Source of the DNA: Acidimicrobiales bacterium
GTDB taxonomy: Bacteria > Actinomycetota > Acidimicrobiia > Acidimicrobiales > JAHWLA01
Length of the DNA: 48,274 nucleotides
Assembly: GCA_035536915.1 (NCBI GenBank)
Contig: DATLNE010000030.1
Location: 1-48,274, forward strand
Direction: 5' to 3'
This document shows, piece by piece, positions 10,521-20,947 of the stretch. The number at the start of each line of letters is the position of its first letter. The stretch's first letter is position 1. Position numbers and translations under genes: made by a program. Under the pieces are notes generated by a model. The model was not told where the DNA came from and did not search any database. It saw nothing but the letters and a program-made list of their open reading frames with translations.

Positions 10521-10960
10521 CTCCGGCCGTACACGCGGTCGGGCTCGACCAGCACGGCCACCCGGCGTTCGTCGGCCATGGCGCGGTCGTACTCGTCCCA
10601 GTCCTCGTGGGTGCCGCCCGCGGCGGTGAAGATCTCGCGGAGCAGGAGGCGGAGGCGCTCGGCGTCGACGCCCTCGAGGGGGTCGTCGGGACCGGCGAGC
10701 TCGACCGGTCCCTCGACAGCGGCCCACTGCCAACCGGCACGGATCACTACCGTGGTGCGGGGCCGGGCCCGGAGGTTGACGAGCCGCTGCGACGAACCCG
10801 CGGCCACGAAGCCCACGACCTGACGACCGGTCACCGGATGGTCGAGGACGCCGGCGTTCACGACGGAGGACTGGATGGTGCTGTCGGCACGGCTCGTCGA
10901 CACCACGACGAGCCCATGGTCGAGGGGAACCAGGTCGGCGAACGCTTGGAGATCGGCCAT
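10517..10960 (-). CDS. PPOX-fold (pyridoxamine-phosphate-oxidase-like) flavin/F420 enzyme
   Basis: A 147-residue split-barrel protein. LVVVSTSRADSTIQSSVVNAGVLDHPVTG...VGFVAAGSSQRLVNLRARPRTTVVIRAG...AVEGPVEL is typical of actinobacterial F420- or FMN-dependent PPOX proteins, which reduce small organic substrates. The C-terminus HEDWDEYDRAMADERRVAVLVEPDRVYG is also seen in that group. It is a single-domain enzyme and probably a homodimer. Cofactor choice between F420 and FMN cannot be settled by eye. ATG start, with a GTAGAAC stretch 8 bases upstream. Confidence 0.85.
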   Translation of the reverse strand: MADLQAFADLVPLDHGLVVVSTSRADSTIQSSVVNAGVLDHPVTGRQVVGFVAAGSSQRLVNLRARPRTTVVIRAGWQWAAVEGPVELAGPDDPLEGVDAERLRLLLREIFTAAGGTHEDWDEYDRAMADERRVAVLVEPDRVYGRS

Positions 10961-10969
10961 GGCCGGGTT

Positions 10970-10981
10970 CTACTCGGTCAC
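10970..10981 (+). repeat. Direct repeat, left copy (ctactcggtcac)
   Basis: 12-bp sequence repeated in the same orientation at 11633-11644. The two copies bracket a segment with two small membrane-protein genes. On the minus strand each copy reads GTGACCGAGTAG. Confidence 0.6.
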
Positions 10982-11015
10982 CCGGCGTTCCCGACGGGAA
11001 GTCTGTTGTTTTCCC

Positions 11016-11021
11016 TACAGT
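11016..11021 (+). promoter_or_regulatory. -10 box (TACAGT) before small membrane gene
   Basis: TACAGT ends 6 bases before the GTG at 11028. It is the main support for that start, because no ribosome-binding site is visible. Confidence 0.45.
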
Positions 11022-11027
11022 GCCGGC

Positions 11028-11372
11028 GTGGAACACCGAACTGACGCCGGGGAGGCACGGTCCGTCCGGAGGCTCCTTGTTCAGTACGGACGCGCCGTCA
11101 AAGTTTCGTTCGTGTACGACACGGATCTTCGACTGGCGGTGAATTGGAGGTTCGCACTGGCCTCGATCGTCTGCGCCGTGTTCGCCATGGTGGCCCTCGT
11201 CCAGTGCGTCCTTTTGAGCAGCCGACGCATGCCCAGCCTCCTGGCGGGGTTGGGCTTCCTCGCTCTGGCGGTCGCAAACGGCACGTACGTAACCGTCGCT
11301 GCCCGGCGGGCCGGGTTTCTCGACCCGAACTCTCCGCCCCCGCCCGAGCCGGATTGGTTGTGCCAGGACTGA
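11028..11372 (+). CDS. Small two-helix membrane protein, unknown
   Basis: A 114-residue protein I do not recognise. A basic N-terminal part (VRRLLVQYGRAVK) is followed by two hydrophobic helices (about 46-64 and 69-87) and a Pro-rich C-terminus ending DWLCQD. The GTG start is chosen from the -10 box at 11016; a GTG at 11112 would give a protein of 86 residues. Codon use is less GC-biased than its neighbours. Followed 14 bases later by another small membrane-protein gene. Confidence 0.5.
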   Translation: MEHRTDAGEARSVRRLLVQYGRAVKVSFVYDTDLRLAVNWRFALASIVCAVFAMVALVQCVLLSSRRMPSLLAGLGFLALAVANGTYVTVAARRAGFLDPNSPPPPEPDWLCQD

Positions 11373-11386
11373 CCCAGGAGCGATCC

Positions 11387-11617
11387 GTGTTCTTCCGTAA
11401 CCTCCTCGGCGGTTCGATCGCCGCCGCCTTCGGAGGAATCGGAATGGTGGTGAACGTCGGTGATGGTCCCCCGTTTTGGTCGAGTGCGGTGTTTGCACTC
11501 GCCGGTGTGGCCGGCATCGCGTTTGCCGTGTTGACCTACGAACCAGGACCGCGAGATGACGGGCCGCCTTCTCGGCCTGACGACGACGAACCCCGGTCGC
11601 CGACTGTCCCCGAGTGA
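11387..11617 (+). CDS. Small membrane protein, unknown
   Basis: A 76-residue protein with two hydrophobic stretches (about 6-22 and 31-49) and an acidic, Pro-rich C-terminus (DDGPPSRPDDDEPRSP). GTG 11387 is preceded by AGGAG at 7-base spacing, one of the few clear ribosome-binding sites here. It probably forms a two-gene unit with the gene before it, both lying between 12-bp direct repeats. No family recognised. Confidence 0.55.
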   Translation: MFFRNLLGGSIAAAFGGIGMVVNVGDGPPFWSSAVFALAGVAGIAFAVLTYEPGPRDDGPPSRPDDDEPRSPTVPE

Positions 11618-11632
11618 CAACACTTGCGGTCC

Positions 11633-11644
11633 CTACTCGGTCAC
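11633..11644 (+). repeat. Direct repeat, right copy (ctactcggtcac)
   Basis: Second copy of the 12-bp repeat at 10970-10981. It contains the last codons and stop of the minus-strand gene ending at 11633. Confidence 0.6.
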
Positions 11645-11914
11645 TGAGGTCCACGTCGGGAAGGCGAGGTGGGAGACGCCTTGGTGCACCACGATGCGTC
11701 CCGCCTCGGCCAGCGTGGGCAGGCATCGGGCGGCGACGTCGGGACCGGCCATCGCCATGTAGTCGGCCACCGTCAGCAGTAGCGGGCCGGCGTCGAGGTC
11801 GCCCGGCTGTGTTCGGGCGTCGACCTCCAGCACGGGCCGGCACGGCGACGACGGGTCGGCGCACCAACAGTGGTAAACGACGCCCTCGAACACGGACACG
11901 GCGCGGATACGCAT
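11633..11914 (-). CDS. Cys-containing small protein, unknown
   Basis: A 93-residue protein with a strong coding signature (nearly every codon ends in G or C). It contains HCWCADPSSPC (about 15-25), which could bind a metal, and ends SHLAFPTWTSVTE. I do not recognise the family. ATG start, 14 bases from the divergent ATG at 11929, so a shared promoter region is likely, although no TANNNT box is evident. Confidence 0.6.
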   Translation of the reverse strand: MRIRAVSVFEGVVYHCWCADPSSPCRPVLEVDARTQPGDLDAGPLLLTVADYMAMAGPDVAARCLPTLAEAGRIVVHQGVSHLAFPTWTSVTE

Positions 11915-11928
11915 CTCGACCGGGCAGC

Positions 11929-12357
11929 ATGGCGCATATGGACGAGCACGCCCGCGCCTTGGCCGACGCCATCGAAACAGCGCTTCCCGACTGGGTGGTG
12001 CGCTGCGTGACCCGTTTGGCCCCCGAGGCCCGGGCCGAAGCGGAGGAGGTGGGGCGACGGGCGGCCGCCGAAGTCGGCGGGGCAGTGCGGGAGTTGTTGG
12101 CCCAGGACATCGATGAGCAGCACTCGACGCCGCTCACCATCCTGCGGGGCGCCATCGCCTACCCCACCGAGGTGCTGCGCAACGCGGGCGTCGAGCCGGT
12201 CGACCGCGACCCGTACTCCGTCGAGCGGTTCCCCGACGACGACTACGACCTGACGCCCGCCACCTTCGCCGACATCGACCCGGCGCTGGCCGAACTCGGC
12301 ATCGCCTGGGGCGCGGCCAAGGCGTTCGCCCACAAGCAACGGCACGGCTCGGCATGA
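11929..12357 (+). CDS. Conserved actinobacterial protein of unknown function
   Basis: A 142-residue soluble, mostly helical protein. Features: DEHARALADAIETALPDWVVRCVTR, an Ala/Glu-rich helix, TILRGAIAYPTEVLRNAGVEPVDRDPYSVERFPDDDYDLTPATFADIDPALAELGIAWGAAKA. I have the impression of similar proteins in other actinobacteria but know no function. ATG at 11929 (MAHMDEH); ATG 11938 is possible. The stop overlaps the next gene (ATGA), so the two are translationally coupled. Confidence 0.75.
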   Translation: MAHMDEHARALADAIETALPDWVVRCVTRLAPEARAEAEEVGRRAAAEVGGAVRELLAQDIDEQHSTPLTILRGAIAYPTEVLRNAGVEPVDRDPYSVERFPDDDYDLTPATFADIDPALAELGIAWGAAKAFAHKQRHGSA

Positions 12358-12659
12358 CGACGGTCGCGGCGTACGTGCCCGACCTCATGGACCGCTCCAA
12401 GGTGGCGGCGGCAGGCAAAGTCACGTTCGCCCGCACCCCCGCCGACCTGGTCGAGGTCGACGCCGACATCGTGGTCGTCGACCTGTCGCGTGCGGGCGTG
12501 CTCGACGTCCTCCCGTCACTGGCAGGCAGGCGGGTGATCGGGTTCGGCAGCCACGTCGACACCGCATTGCTCGACGCGGCGCGGGCCGCGGGCGTGACAG
12601 AGGTACTGCCCCGGTCGAAGTTCTTCAGCCGCCTGGCGGAGCTGCTCGGGGGGGCATGA
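12354..12659 (+). CDS. Small receiver-like alpha/beta protein, unknown
   Basis: A 101-residue protein with an alternating strand-helix pattern like a truncated response-regulator receiver: VAAYVPDLMDRSKVAAAG, ADIVVVDLSRAGVLDVLPSLAGRRVIGFGSH, and LLDAARAAGVTEVLPRSKFFSRLAELL. The VVVDLS aspartate sits where a phospho-acceptor would be, but other receiver residues are absent, so phosphorylation is doubtful. Coupled by ATGA overlap to the preceding gene; the two probably work together. Confidence 0.7.
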   Translation: MTTVAAYVPDLMDRSKVAAAGKVTFARTPADLVEVDADIVVVDLSRAGVLDVLPSLAGRRVIGFGSHVDTALLDAARAAGVTEVLPRSKFFSRLAELLGGA

Positions 12660-12701
12660 GGCGGCTCGCGGGAACAACGCGAACGTGCACCGGGCTCCCG
12701 G

Positions 12702-12707
12702 TAGCCT
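12702..12707 (+). promoter_or_regulatory. -10 box (TAGCCT) of the MntA/HepT pair
   Basis: TAGCCT ends 6 bases before the GTG at 12714. No ribosome-binding site is visible, so a leaderless transcript is likely. Confidence 0.5.
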
Positions 12708-12713
12708 TCACGT

Positions 12714-13031
12714 GTGGCAATCGCCGATCCAGACCGTGCGACGCCGCCTCTTCGCCCTGTGGTCGAGGCGAAGCGTGAGGCGATTCGAGCGGCTGTGGCG
12801 CGCCACCACGGGCGACGCGTCCGCCTCTTCGGGTCGGTCGCTCGAGGCGACGACCGTCCCGGTAGTGACGTAGATCTGTTGGTCGACTTCGACGCCGAGA
12901 GCTCGCTGTTCGACGTCATCCGCCTCACTCGGGAGCTGGAGGAGCTGCTCGGCCTCCCCGTCGACGTGGTCTCCACCGGCGGCTTGAAGGATCGAGACGT
13001 TCGCATCCTCGCCGAGGCCATCGAGCTATGA
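12714..13031 (+). CDS. mntA: MNT-domain nucleotidyltransferase antitoxin (MntA type)
   Basis: A 105-residue minimal nucleotidyltransferase. The motif GSVARGDDRPGSDVDLLVD (about 41-59) gives GS...DxD, the metal and NTP-binding core. In characterised MntA-HepT pairs, MntA AMPylates a tyrosine of the HEPN toxin and so neutralises it. GTG start; a GTG two bases earlier is out of frame. Its stop overlaps the HEPN gene start (ATGA), as expected of a toxin-antitoxin operon. Confidence 0.88.
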   Translation: MAIADPDRATPPLRPVVEAKREAIRAAVARHHGRRVRLFGSVARGDDRPGSDVDLLVDFDAESSLFDVIRLTRELEELLGLPVDVVSTGGLKDRDVRILAEAIEL

Positions 13032-13354
13032 GCAGGAGCGACGACGAGCGCGTCGCCGACATCCTCGAAGCGGCCGCCGAAGTCGGCGCCTTGGTGGCCT
13101 CAGGTCGCGAGGAGTGGGACCGAGACCGCACCCGGCGGCTCGCTGTCGAACGATTGCTGGAGATCATCGGCGAGGCCGCGCGCGCACTGAGCGACGAGGG
13201 GCGCGCCCGATATGGCGAGGTGCCTTGGCCGGACGTGGTCGGCTTGCGCACGGTCCTGGCACACCATTACCACCGAGTCGACCCCAACCAGGTGTGGACG
13301 ATCGCCACAATCGAGGTACCTCGCCTCGTTCGGCATCTCGCCCCAGACGCCTGA
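13028..13354 (+). CDS. hepT: HEPN-domain (DUF86/HepT) toxin
   Basis: A 108-residue helical protein of the DUF86 family: RRLAVERLLEIIGEAARALSDE then RTVLAHHY (about 74-81). This is the R-x4-H-x-Y active site of HEPN ribonucleases; the Tyr is the residue AMPylated by MntA partners. Known HepT toxins cut mRNA or tRNA ends. The catalytic Arg and His are both present, so it should be active. It forms a two-gene operon with the upstream MNT gene. Chromosomal pairs may be stabilising or anti-phage modules. Confidence 0.88.
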   Translation: MSRSDDERVADILEAAAEVGALVASGREEWDRDRTRRLAVERLLEIIGEAARALSDEGRARYGEVPWPDVVGLRTVLAHHYHRVDPNQVWTIATIEVPRLVRHLAPDA

Positions 13355-13380
13355 CGCAGGACTCGGCGGAAGCGGTCCCG

Positions 13381-13566
13381 TCAGTCGCGGCGGTTGGGGT
13401 CGATGGTCCAGCCTTGGTCGGCCACCTTGCGCGCTTCGAAGAACAAGCACCCCTCGGGGCACGCGAACGGGTCGAGGTCGGCCACGTCGAGGCGGCACCG
13501 CTGGATGCGCTCCAAGGCCGATGCCGTGCGCTCGATGTAGTGGCGACAGTCGTTGCGCACGCCCAT
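13381..13566 (-). CDS. Conserved small Cys-containing protein
   Basis: A 61-residue protein: RNDCRHYIERTASALERIQRCRLDVADLDPFACPEGCLFFEARKV. Four cysteines in the order C...C...CPEGC resemble a small metal site. I recall very similar short proteins annotated hypothetical in Acidimicrobiia, often beginning MGVR.DCRHY, but no function. ATG start with TACCAT 7 bases upstream, overlapping the -10 box of the divergent flavoprotein gene; the two starts are only 20 bases apart. Confidence 0.75.
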   Translation of the reverse strand: MGVRNDCRHYIERTASALERIQRCRLDVADLDPFACPEGCLFFEARKVADQGWTIDPNRRD

Positions 13567-13572
13567 GGCCCC

Positions 13573-13579
13573 TATGGTA
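13573..13579. promoter_or_regulatory. Overlapping bidirectional -10 box (tatggta)
   Basis: TATGGT on the plus strand (13573-13578) lies 8 bases before ATG 13587. TACCAT on the minus strand (13579-13574) lies 7 bases before ATG 13566. One 7-base AT-rich core thus appears to serve both divergent leaderless genes. Confidence 0.45.
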
Positions 13580-13586
13580 CGGGCCG

Positions 13587-14930
13587 ATGGCCGAACGTCT
13601 GATCGTGATCGGGGGCGACGCAGGGGGGATGGCCGCGGCCACCCAGGCCCGGCGCCTGCGCCCCGACATGGAGATCATCGCCTTGGAAAAGGGGCGGTGG
13701 ACGAGCTACTCGGCGTGCGGCATCCCCTACCTGGTCGGCGGCGATGTCGGCACCCTCGACGAGCTGGTCGTGCGCACGCCGCAGAAGTTCCGCGACAGGA
13801 ACCTCATCGACGTGCGCACCCGCCACGAGGTCATGGCCCTCGACCTCGACAAGCGCACTGTCGAGGTGCGCGACCACGAACACGGCCGCACCTACGCCAC
13901 AAGCTTCGACACGCTGCACCTCGGCCTCGGCGCCAAGCCCCTGCGGCCCGACCTGCCTGGCGCCGACCTCCCGCACGTCCGCGGCGTGCAGACGCTGGAG
14001 GACGCCACCCACCTGCTCGCCTTGGCGGAGAGCGGCGAGTGCCGCGACGTGGTGGTCGTCGGCGGTGGCTACATCGGGCTGGAGATGGCCGAGGCGTTCG
14101 TGAAGCGGGGCGCCGCCGTGACCATCGTGGAGCAGGCGCCCGAGGTCATGACCACCCTCGACCCCGACATGGGTGCGCTGGTGAGCGAGGCCATTCGGGG
14201 CCAAGGCATCACCGTGCGCTGTGGCGAGGCGGTCCAAAGGTTCGAGGACAAAGCCGTGGTCACCGAACACGGCACGCTGCGTGCCGACCTCGTGGTCCTC
14301 GGCCTTGGCGTGGTGCCCAACACCCGGCTGGCGGCGGACGCCGGCATCGCCACCGGTGCCAAAGGGGCGGTCGTCGTGGACCCCCGGCAACACACGTCGG
14401 CCGAAGGGGTGTGGGCGGCGGGCGACTGTTGCGAGTCGTTCCACCTCGTCTCGCGGCGACACGTGAACATCGCGCTGGGCACGCATGCCAACAAGCAGGC
14501 CCGGGTGGCGGGCATCAACATCGGGGGCGGCTACGCCACATTCCCCGGGGTGGTCGGCACGGCTGCCACCAAGCTGTGCGGCACCGAGATCGCCCGCACC
14601 GGCCTGAGCGAGCGCGAGGCCACAGCCGCAGGCTTCGGCTACGAAGCGGTCACCATCACATCGACGACGCGGGCCGGCTACTTCCCCGGCGCCGGGAAGA
14701 TCACGGTGAAGCTGCTGGCCGAGAAGCGGTCGGGCCGCGTGCTGGGGGCGCAGTTGGTCGGCTTCGAAGGCGCCGCCAAACGGGTCGACGTGTTGGCCAC
14801 CGCCATCACCGTCGGCATGACCGTCGAGCAGATGACGGCGCTCGACCTGTCGTACGCCCCTCCCTTCGCCCCCGTGTGGGACCCCGTGCTCGTCGCTGCC
14901 CGAAAGGCCGCCGAAGCCCTCGCTCGCTAG
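13587..14930 (+). CDS. CoA-disulfide-reductase/NADH-oxidase-like flavoprotein
   Basis: A 447-residue two-dinucleotide-fold flavoprotein: FAD site VIGGDAGGMAAA (6-17), active-site Cys in SACGIPYL (about 43), NAD(P)H site VVVGGGYIGLEMAE (about 153-166), FAD phosphate motif VWAAGD, and a C-terminal dimerisation domain. The single redox Cys in SxCGxPY is the signature of CoA-disulfide reductases and H2O-forming NADH oxidases. CoA-disulfide reductase, persulfide reductase and NADH oxidase activities cannot be separated by eye. Monocistronic, with a start-proximal -10 box, divergent from the small Cys protein. Confidence 0.88.
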   Translation: MAERLIVIGGDAGGMAAATQARRLRPDMEIIALEKGRWTSYSACGIPYLVGGDVGTLDELVVRTPQKFRDRNLIDVRTRHEVMALDLDKRTVEVRDHEHGRTYATSFDTLHLGLGAKPLRPDLPGADLPHVRGVQTLEDATHLLALAESGECRDVVVVGGGYIGLEMAEAFVKRGAAVTIVEQAPEVMTTLDPDMGALVSEAIRGQGITVRCGEAVQRFEDKAVVTEHGTLRADLVVLGLGVVPNTRLAADAGIATGAKGAVVVDPRQHTSAEGVWAAGDCCESFHLVSRRHVNIALGTHANKQARVAGINIGGGYATFPGVVGTAATKLCGTEIARTGLSEREATAAGFGYEAVTITSTTRAGYFPGAGKITVKLLAEKRSGRVLGAQLVGFEGAAKRVDVLATAITVGMTVEQMTALDLSYAPPFAPVWDPVLVAARKAAEALAR

Positions 14931-14941
14931 TTCATCTAGAC

Positions 14942-14968
14942 GAAACATTGCGAGAACGGGAGGGAAAC
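14942..14968 (+). promoter_or_regulatory. GlnR-type operator upstream of amt
   Basis: Three pentamers GAAAC (14942-14946), AGAAC (14953-14957) and GAAAC (14964-14968) are separated by exactly 6 bases each, giving the 11-bp period of actinobacterial GlnR boxes (GTnAC-n6-GAAAC). They sit 55-80 bases before the amt start. The amt-glnK-glnD operon is a classic GlnR target, so nitrogen-limitation activation is expected. Confidence 0.6.
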
Positions 14969-15022
14969 ACCCTGTCGCCATGCTGACCCTCGACCGCTGT
15001 GGTCTCTCGGAGAGGGAGGGGT

Positions 15023-18865
<3,843 letters not shown>

Positions 18866-18872
18866 CCCCCGC

Positions 18873-18900
18873 CCCGAGTACATAAGGTGCCGAAGAGAGC
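18873..18900 (+). repeat. Left terminal inverted repeat of the TIR/EVE cassette
   Basis: cccgagtacataaggtgcc (18873-18891) pairs with 21128-21146 in inverted orientation, 18 of 19 bases matching. After a 3-base gap gagagc (18895-18900) also matches the right end (21118-21123). Together with the glnD stop, 18863-18883 is identical to 31904-31924 after lhr. Confidence 0.75.
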
Positions 18901-18916
18901 GCGGACTGCGTGTTCA

Positions 18917-18938
18917 CGAAACGGCCCTGCCGTTTTCG
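18917..18938 (-). terminator. Terminator hairpin downstream of the TIR gene
   Basis: cgaaacgg / ccgttttcg form an imperfect stem with a short loop, about 26 bases past the TGA at 18964 of the frame-shifted TIR reading. Its position fits termination of the TIR transcript before glnD. Confidence 0.5.
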
Positions 18939-18963
18939 ACCGAGGTGTGCGGCGCGTAGGGCG

Positions 18964-19190
18964 TCAGTCTTTCGCCACTGCGTCCGATCCCAACATCGGA
19001 GAAAAAATGATTGAGCTGGCCACGAGGTAAACCGCGGCCACGGTCTCCCCCCGGCTGTTGGGCATGTACCCAAAGGCCATCACAAACCCCGTGACCCAGC
19101 AGAGGGAGCGGTCATCGGGCGAGTTGGGTCCCATGCCGGGATGCGCCGCCGAGTACGGCCCGATGCAGTGGACGTAGCAAGTTCGCCCCG
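18964..19190 (-). other. Apparent frame-shifted C-terminal continuation of the TIR gene
   Basis: In the -1 frame relative to the TIR ORF an open stretch of about 74 codons runs to a TGA at 18966-18964. Most codons end in G or C and it encodes a protein-like sequence (YVHCIGPYSAAHPG..., SLCWVTGFVMAFGYMPNSRGET, AAVYLVASSIIFSP). The TIR frame over the same bases turns into Thr/Arg-rich noise. It has no start codon of its own. A one-base slip at the GGGG run (plus-strand CCCC, 19186-19189) would join them into about 343 residues. Confidence 0.5.
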
Positions 19191-19994
19191 CGTGAAGTCG
19201 ACGGTCTCCAACTGGAAGACGTACGCGGCCATGCAGCCTCCCGGCGGCCGTGTCGGGTCGACCGGGAGATCCTCGTCGCGGACGAGTCCTTCGAACACCT
19301 GAACGGAACCCGCCACTTGGCGGGCGATCACCGTGACGAGCCTGCCGTCCCAGAACGTGTGCGCCCGGAACAGTTCGATGAGAGGCACCGGCTGGCCGCG
19401 GTCTCTTGCTTCCAGTTCAGCCGGGGCCACGCCCTCGTAACCGATGTGTGCCAGGTCCGTTATGGCGAAGTCCTCGCCGAACCGCCGGTCATACTCGGCC
19501 AGGGAGGCAGGCATCCACACCGGCCCATCGGTCCAGCGGAATCCCGTAGCGATCTGGAGGCGCAGCCGCTTGCCGGGCGAGGTGTCCGAAGAGAGAGCAA
19601 GGATCGACTCCACCAGTGCATCGGCGACTCCCTCGACACCAGCTTCGCCGAGGACGGCCGCCGAGCGCATGGCGAGCATGGGCGACTCCGTGCGTATGTT
19701 CGTCTCAGTCGTGTTCCACCACACGGGAAGGATGCGGACCTCCCCGGGTGATTCGAGGCCCATCAGCGCGTCAAGCTCGTTGCGCGTCCACTTCTTGCTG
19801 AAAAACTCTGGGGACAGCATCACGATCCCGAAGTCCGACTCCAAGAGGCCCGCTTCCATCTGCTCCCGGATGCTCGGGCCGACGATGAACCGGTTGAACC
19901 AGACGGTCAGTCCTCGCGCACGGAGCGCCTCCGCGAGCCGCTTGGCGTCAGTTCCGTTCTCGCTAGCGTGAGCCAGGTACGCGTCGTAGGGCAC
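19080..19994 (-). CDS. TIR-domain protein, predicted NAD-cleaving effector
   Basis: A 304-residue ORF. Residues 1-135 are a TIR domain: YDAYLAHASENG (3-14), VWFNRFIVGPSIREQMEAGLLESD, IVMLSPEFFSKKW (57-69) and RNELDAL, where Glu73 occupies the catalytic position of TIR NADases. The rest (about 140-270) is unrecognised: a GFRWTDGPVWMPASLAEYDRRFGEDFAITDL block and a beta-rich WDGRLVTVIARQVAGSVQVFEG block that could sense a ligand or bind a partner. Coding quality collapses after DFTR (269), suggesting a frameshift. GTG start at 19994, no better start upstream. Divergent from the nuclease gene. TIR proteins in bacteria act as abortive-infection NADases or signal-making enzymes. Confidence 0.8.
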   Translation of the reverse strand: MPYDAYLAHASENGTDAKRLAEALRARGLTVWFNRFIVGPSIREQMEAGLLESDFGIVMLSPEFFSKKWTRNELDALMGLESPGEVRILPVWWNTTETNIRTESPMLAMRSAAVLGEAGVEGVADALVESILALSSDTSPGKRLRLQIATGFRWTDGPVWMPASLAEYDRRFGEDFAITDLAHIGYEGVAPAELEARDRGQPVPLIELFRAHTFWDGRLVTVIARQVAGSVQVFEGLVRDEDLPVDPTRPPGGCMAAYVFQLETVDFTRGELATSTASGRTRRRIPAWDPTRPMTAPSAGSRGL

Positions 19995-20056
19995 TCCCCA
20001 GACGATAGGGCTGGGTTCTGCGTCACGAAGGGCGTATCCGTGGCAACCTTCCTCTC

Positions 20057-20947
20057 GTGGCGGACTGGCTGATCAGCGCCAACCTGGCCGTTTACGACGT
20101 CATCGGTTGGTGGGAGGAGACGAACGAACCGGTCGATGCATGGACGCTGAGTCGACCGGCGCCTCGTGTCGCAATCGGCGATCGGTTTGCCCTGTGGATC
20201 GGCGGTCCCGCTGCCGGTGTGTACGCCACCGGCACCATCTCCAAACCTTCGGCGCCAACGACTCGGACCGCCGACCGCTACTGGCTCCGACCCCCTCCCG
20301 ACCCGGTCTACGAACTCCGATTGTCGACTGATCTGTATCTCTTCGATCAGCCGATCTACAGGCGGGACCTTCTCGTCGATCCGCGTTTCGCTGACGCCTT
20401 GGTCGTGCGGATGCCCCGCGCTCGAAACCCGATCCCTCTGACGCCAGTGCAATGGAGTGCGATCGCTGCTCGCCTCCCTTCCCCGGCGGCCCGCAGCCGC
20501 GCCCGCCGGCGACCGAGTACGAGTCTGGGAGCGGTCGTCGTGACGGAGCGGCCTTTGGGCACCAAGGTGGAAGAGGCGGAGTATCAGACCACCCAGGCGA
20601 CAAAGACCCAGCGGTATCGGGAGGCCCGGCTCCTGAAGGCATACGAGCGGAATCTCGGCTACCCACTCGTCGAACGGGCAGCAAAGTTGCCGACCGGGGA
20701 ACGGATCGTCGCGGATGCCTACGACCGGCGGCAACATCGCCTGATCGAGGCCAAAGCAACAACTTCGAGGGCGAACGTCCGTATGGCGATCGGCCAGTTG
20801 CTCGACTATCGACGGCATGTTGCGCAGGGTGCTGCCCTTGCCGTCCTTCTCCCGGACCCGCCGAACGCTGACCTTCTCGCCCTGCTCCGTTCGCACCGGA
20901 TCGAGGTCATTGCCATGCATGGCCGCCGGTTCCGCTCGATTCGGTGA
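20057..20947 (+). CDS. EVE domain-PD-(D/E)XK nuclease fusion, predicted modification-dependent endonuclease
   Basis: A 296-residue protein. Residues 1-135 resemble an EVE (PUA-like) domain: WLISANLAVYDVIGWWEE, a Trp-rich start, IGDRFALWIGGPAAGVYATGTISKPS, the fold that reads modified bases such as 5mC. After a basic linker (140-185), residues about 190-290 look like a PD-(D/E)XK nuclease: Asp220 in VADAYD, E231-x-K233 in LIEAKA, then NVRMAIGQLLDYRRH. This is close to the RIVADAY....LIEAKAT.SR..VR.AIGQLLDY pattern of restriction-like enzymes. It would cut modified phage DNA (type IV-like). GTG start; no ribosome-binding site. Paired divergently with the TIR gene inside the repeat-bounded cassette. 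Confidence 0.75.
   Translation: MADWLISANLAVYDVIGWWEETNEPVDAWTLSRPAPRVAIGDRFALWIGGPAAGVYATGTISKPSAPTTRTADRYWLRPPPDPVYELRLSTDLYLFDQPIYRRDLLVDPRFADALVVRMPRARNPIPLTPVQWSAIAARLPSPAARSRARRRPSTSLGAVVVTERPLGTKVEEAEYQTTQATKTQRYREARLLKAYERNLGYPLVERAAKLPTGERIVADAYDRRQHRLIEAKATTSRANVRMAIGQLLDYRRHVAQGAALAVLLPDPPNADLLALLRSHRIEVIAMHGRRFRSIR

Noticed and set aside
9561-12155. Very long minus-strand open frame (864 codons)
   Set aside because: It runs antisense across larE, NIL, DUF2993 and other well-supported genes and its translation is Arg/Pro/Gly-rich noise typical of GC-rich shadow frames.
19148-19160. ccgagtacgg inside the TIR gene, similar to the repeat core
   Set aside because: Only nine bases match and there is no inverted partner; the same short string occurs in ordinary coding sequence (for example near 6250).
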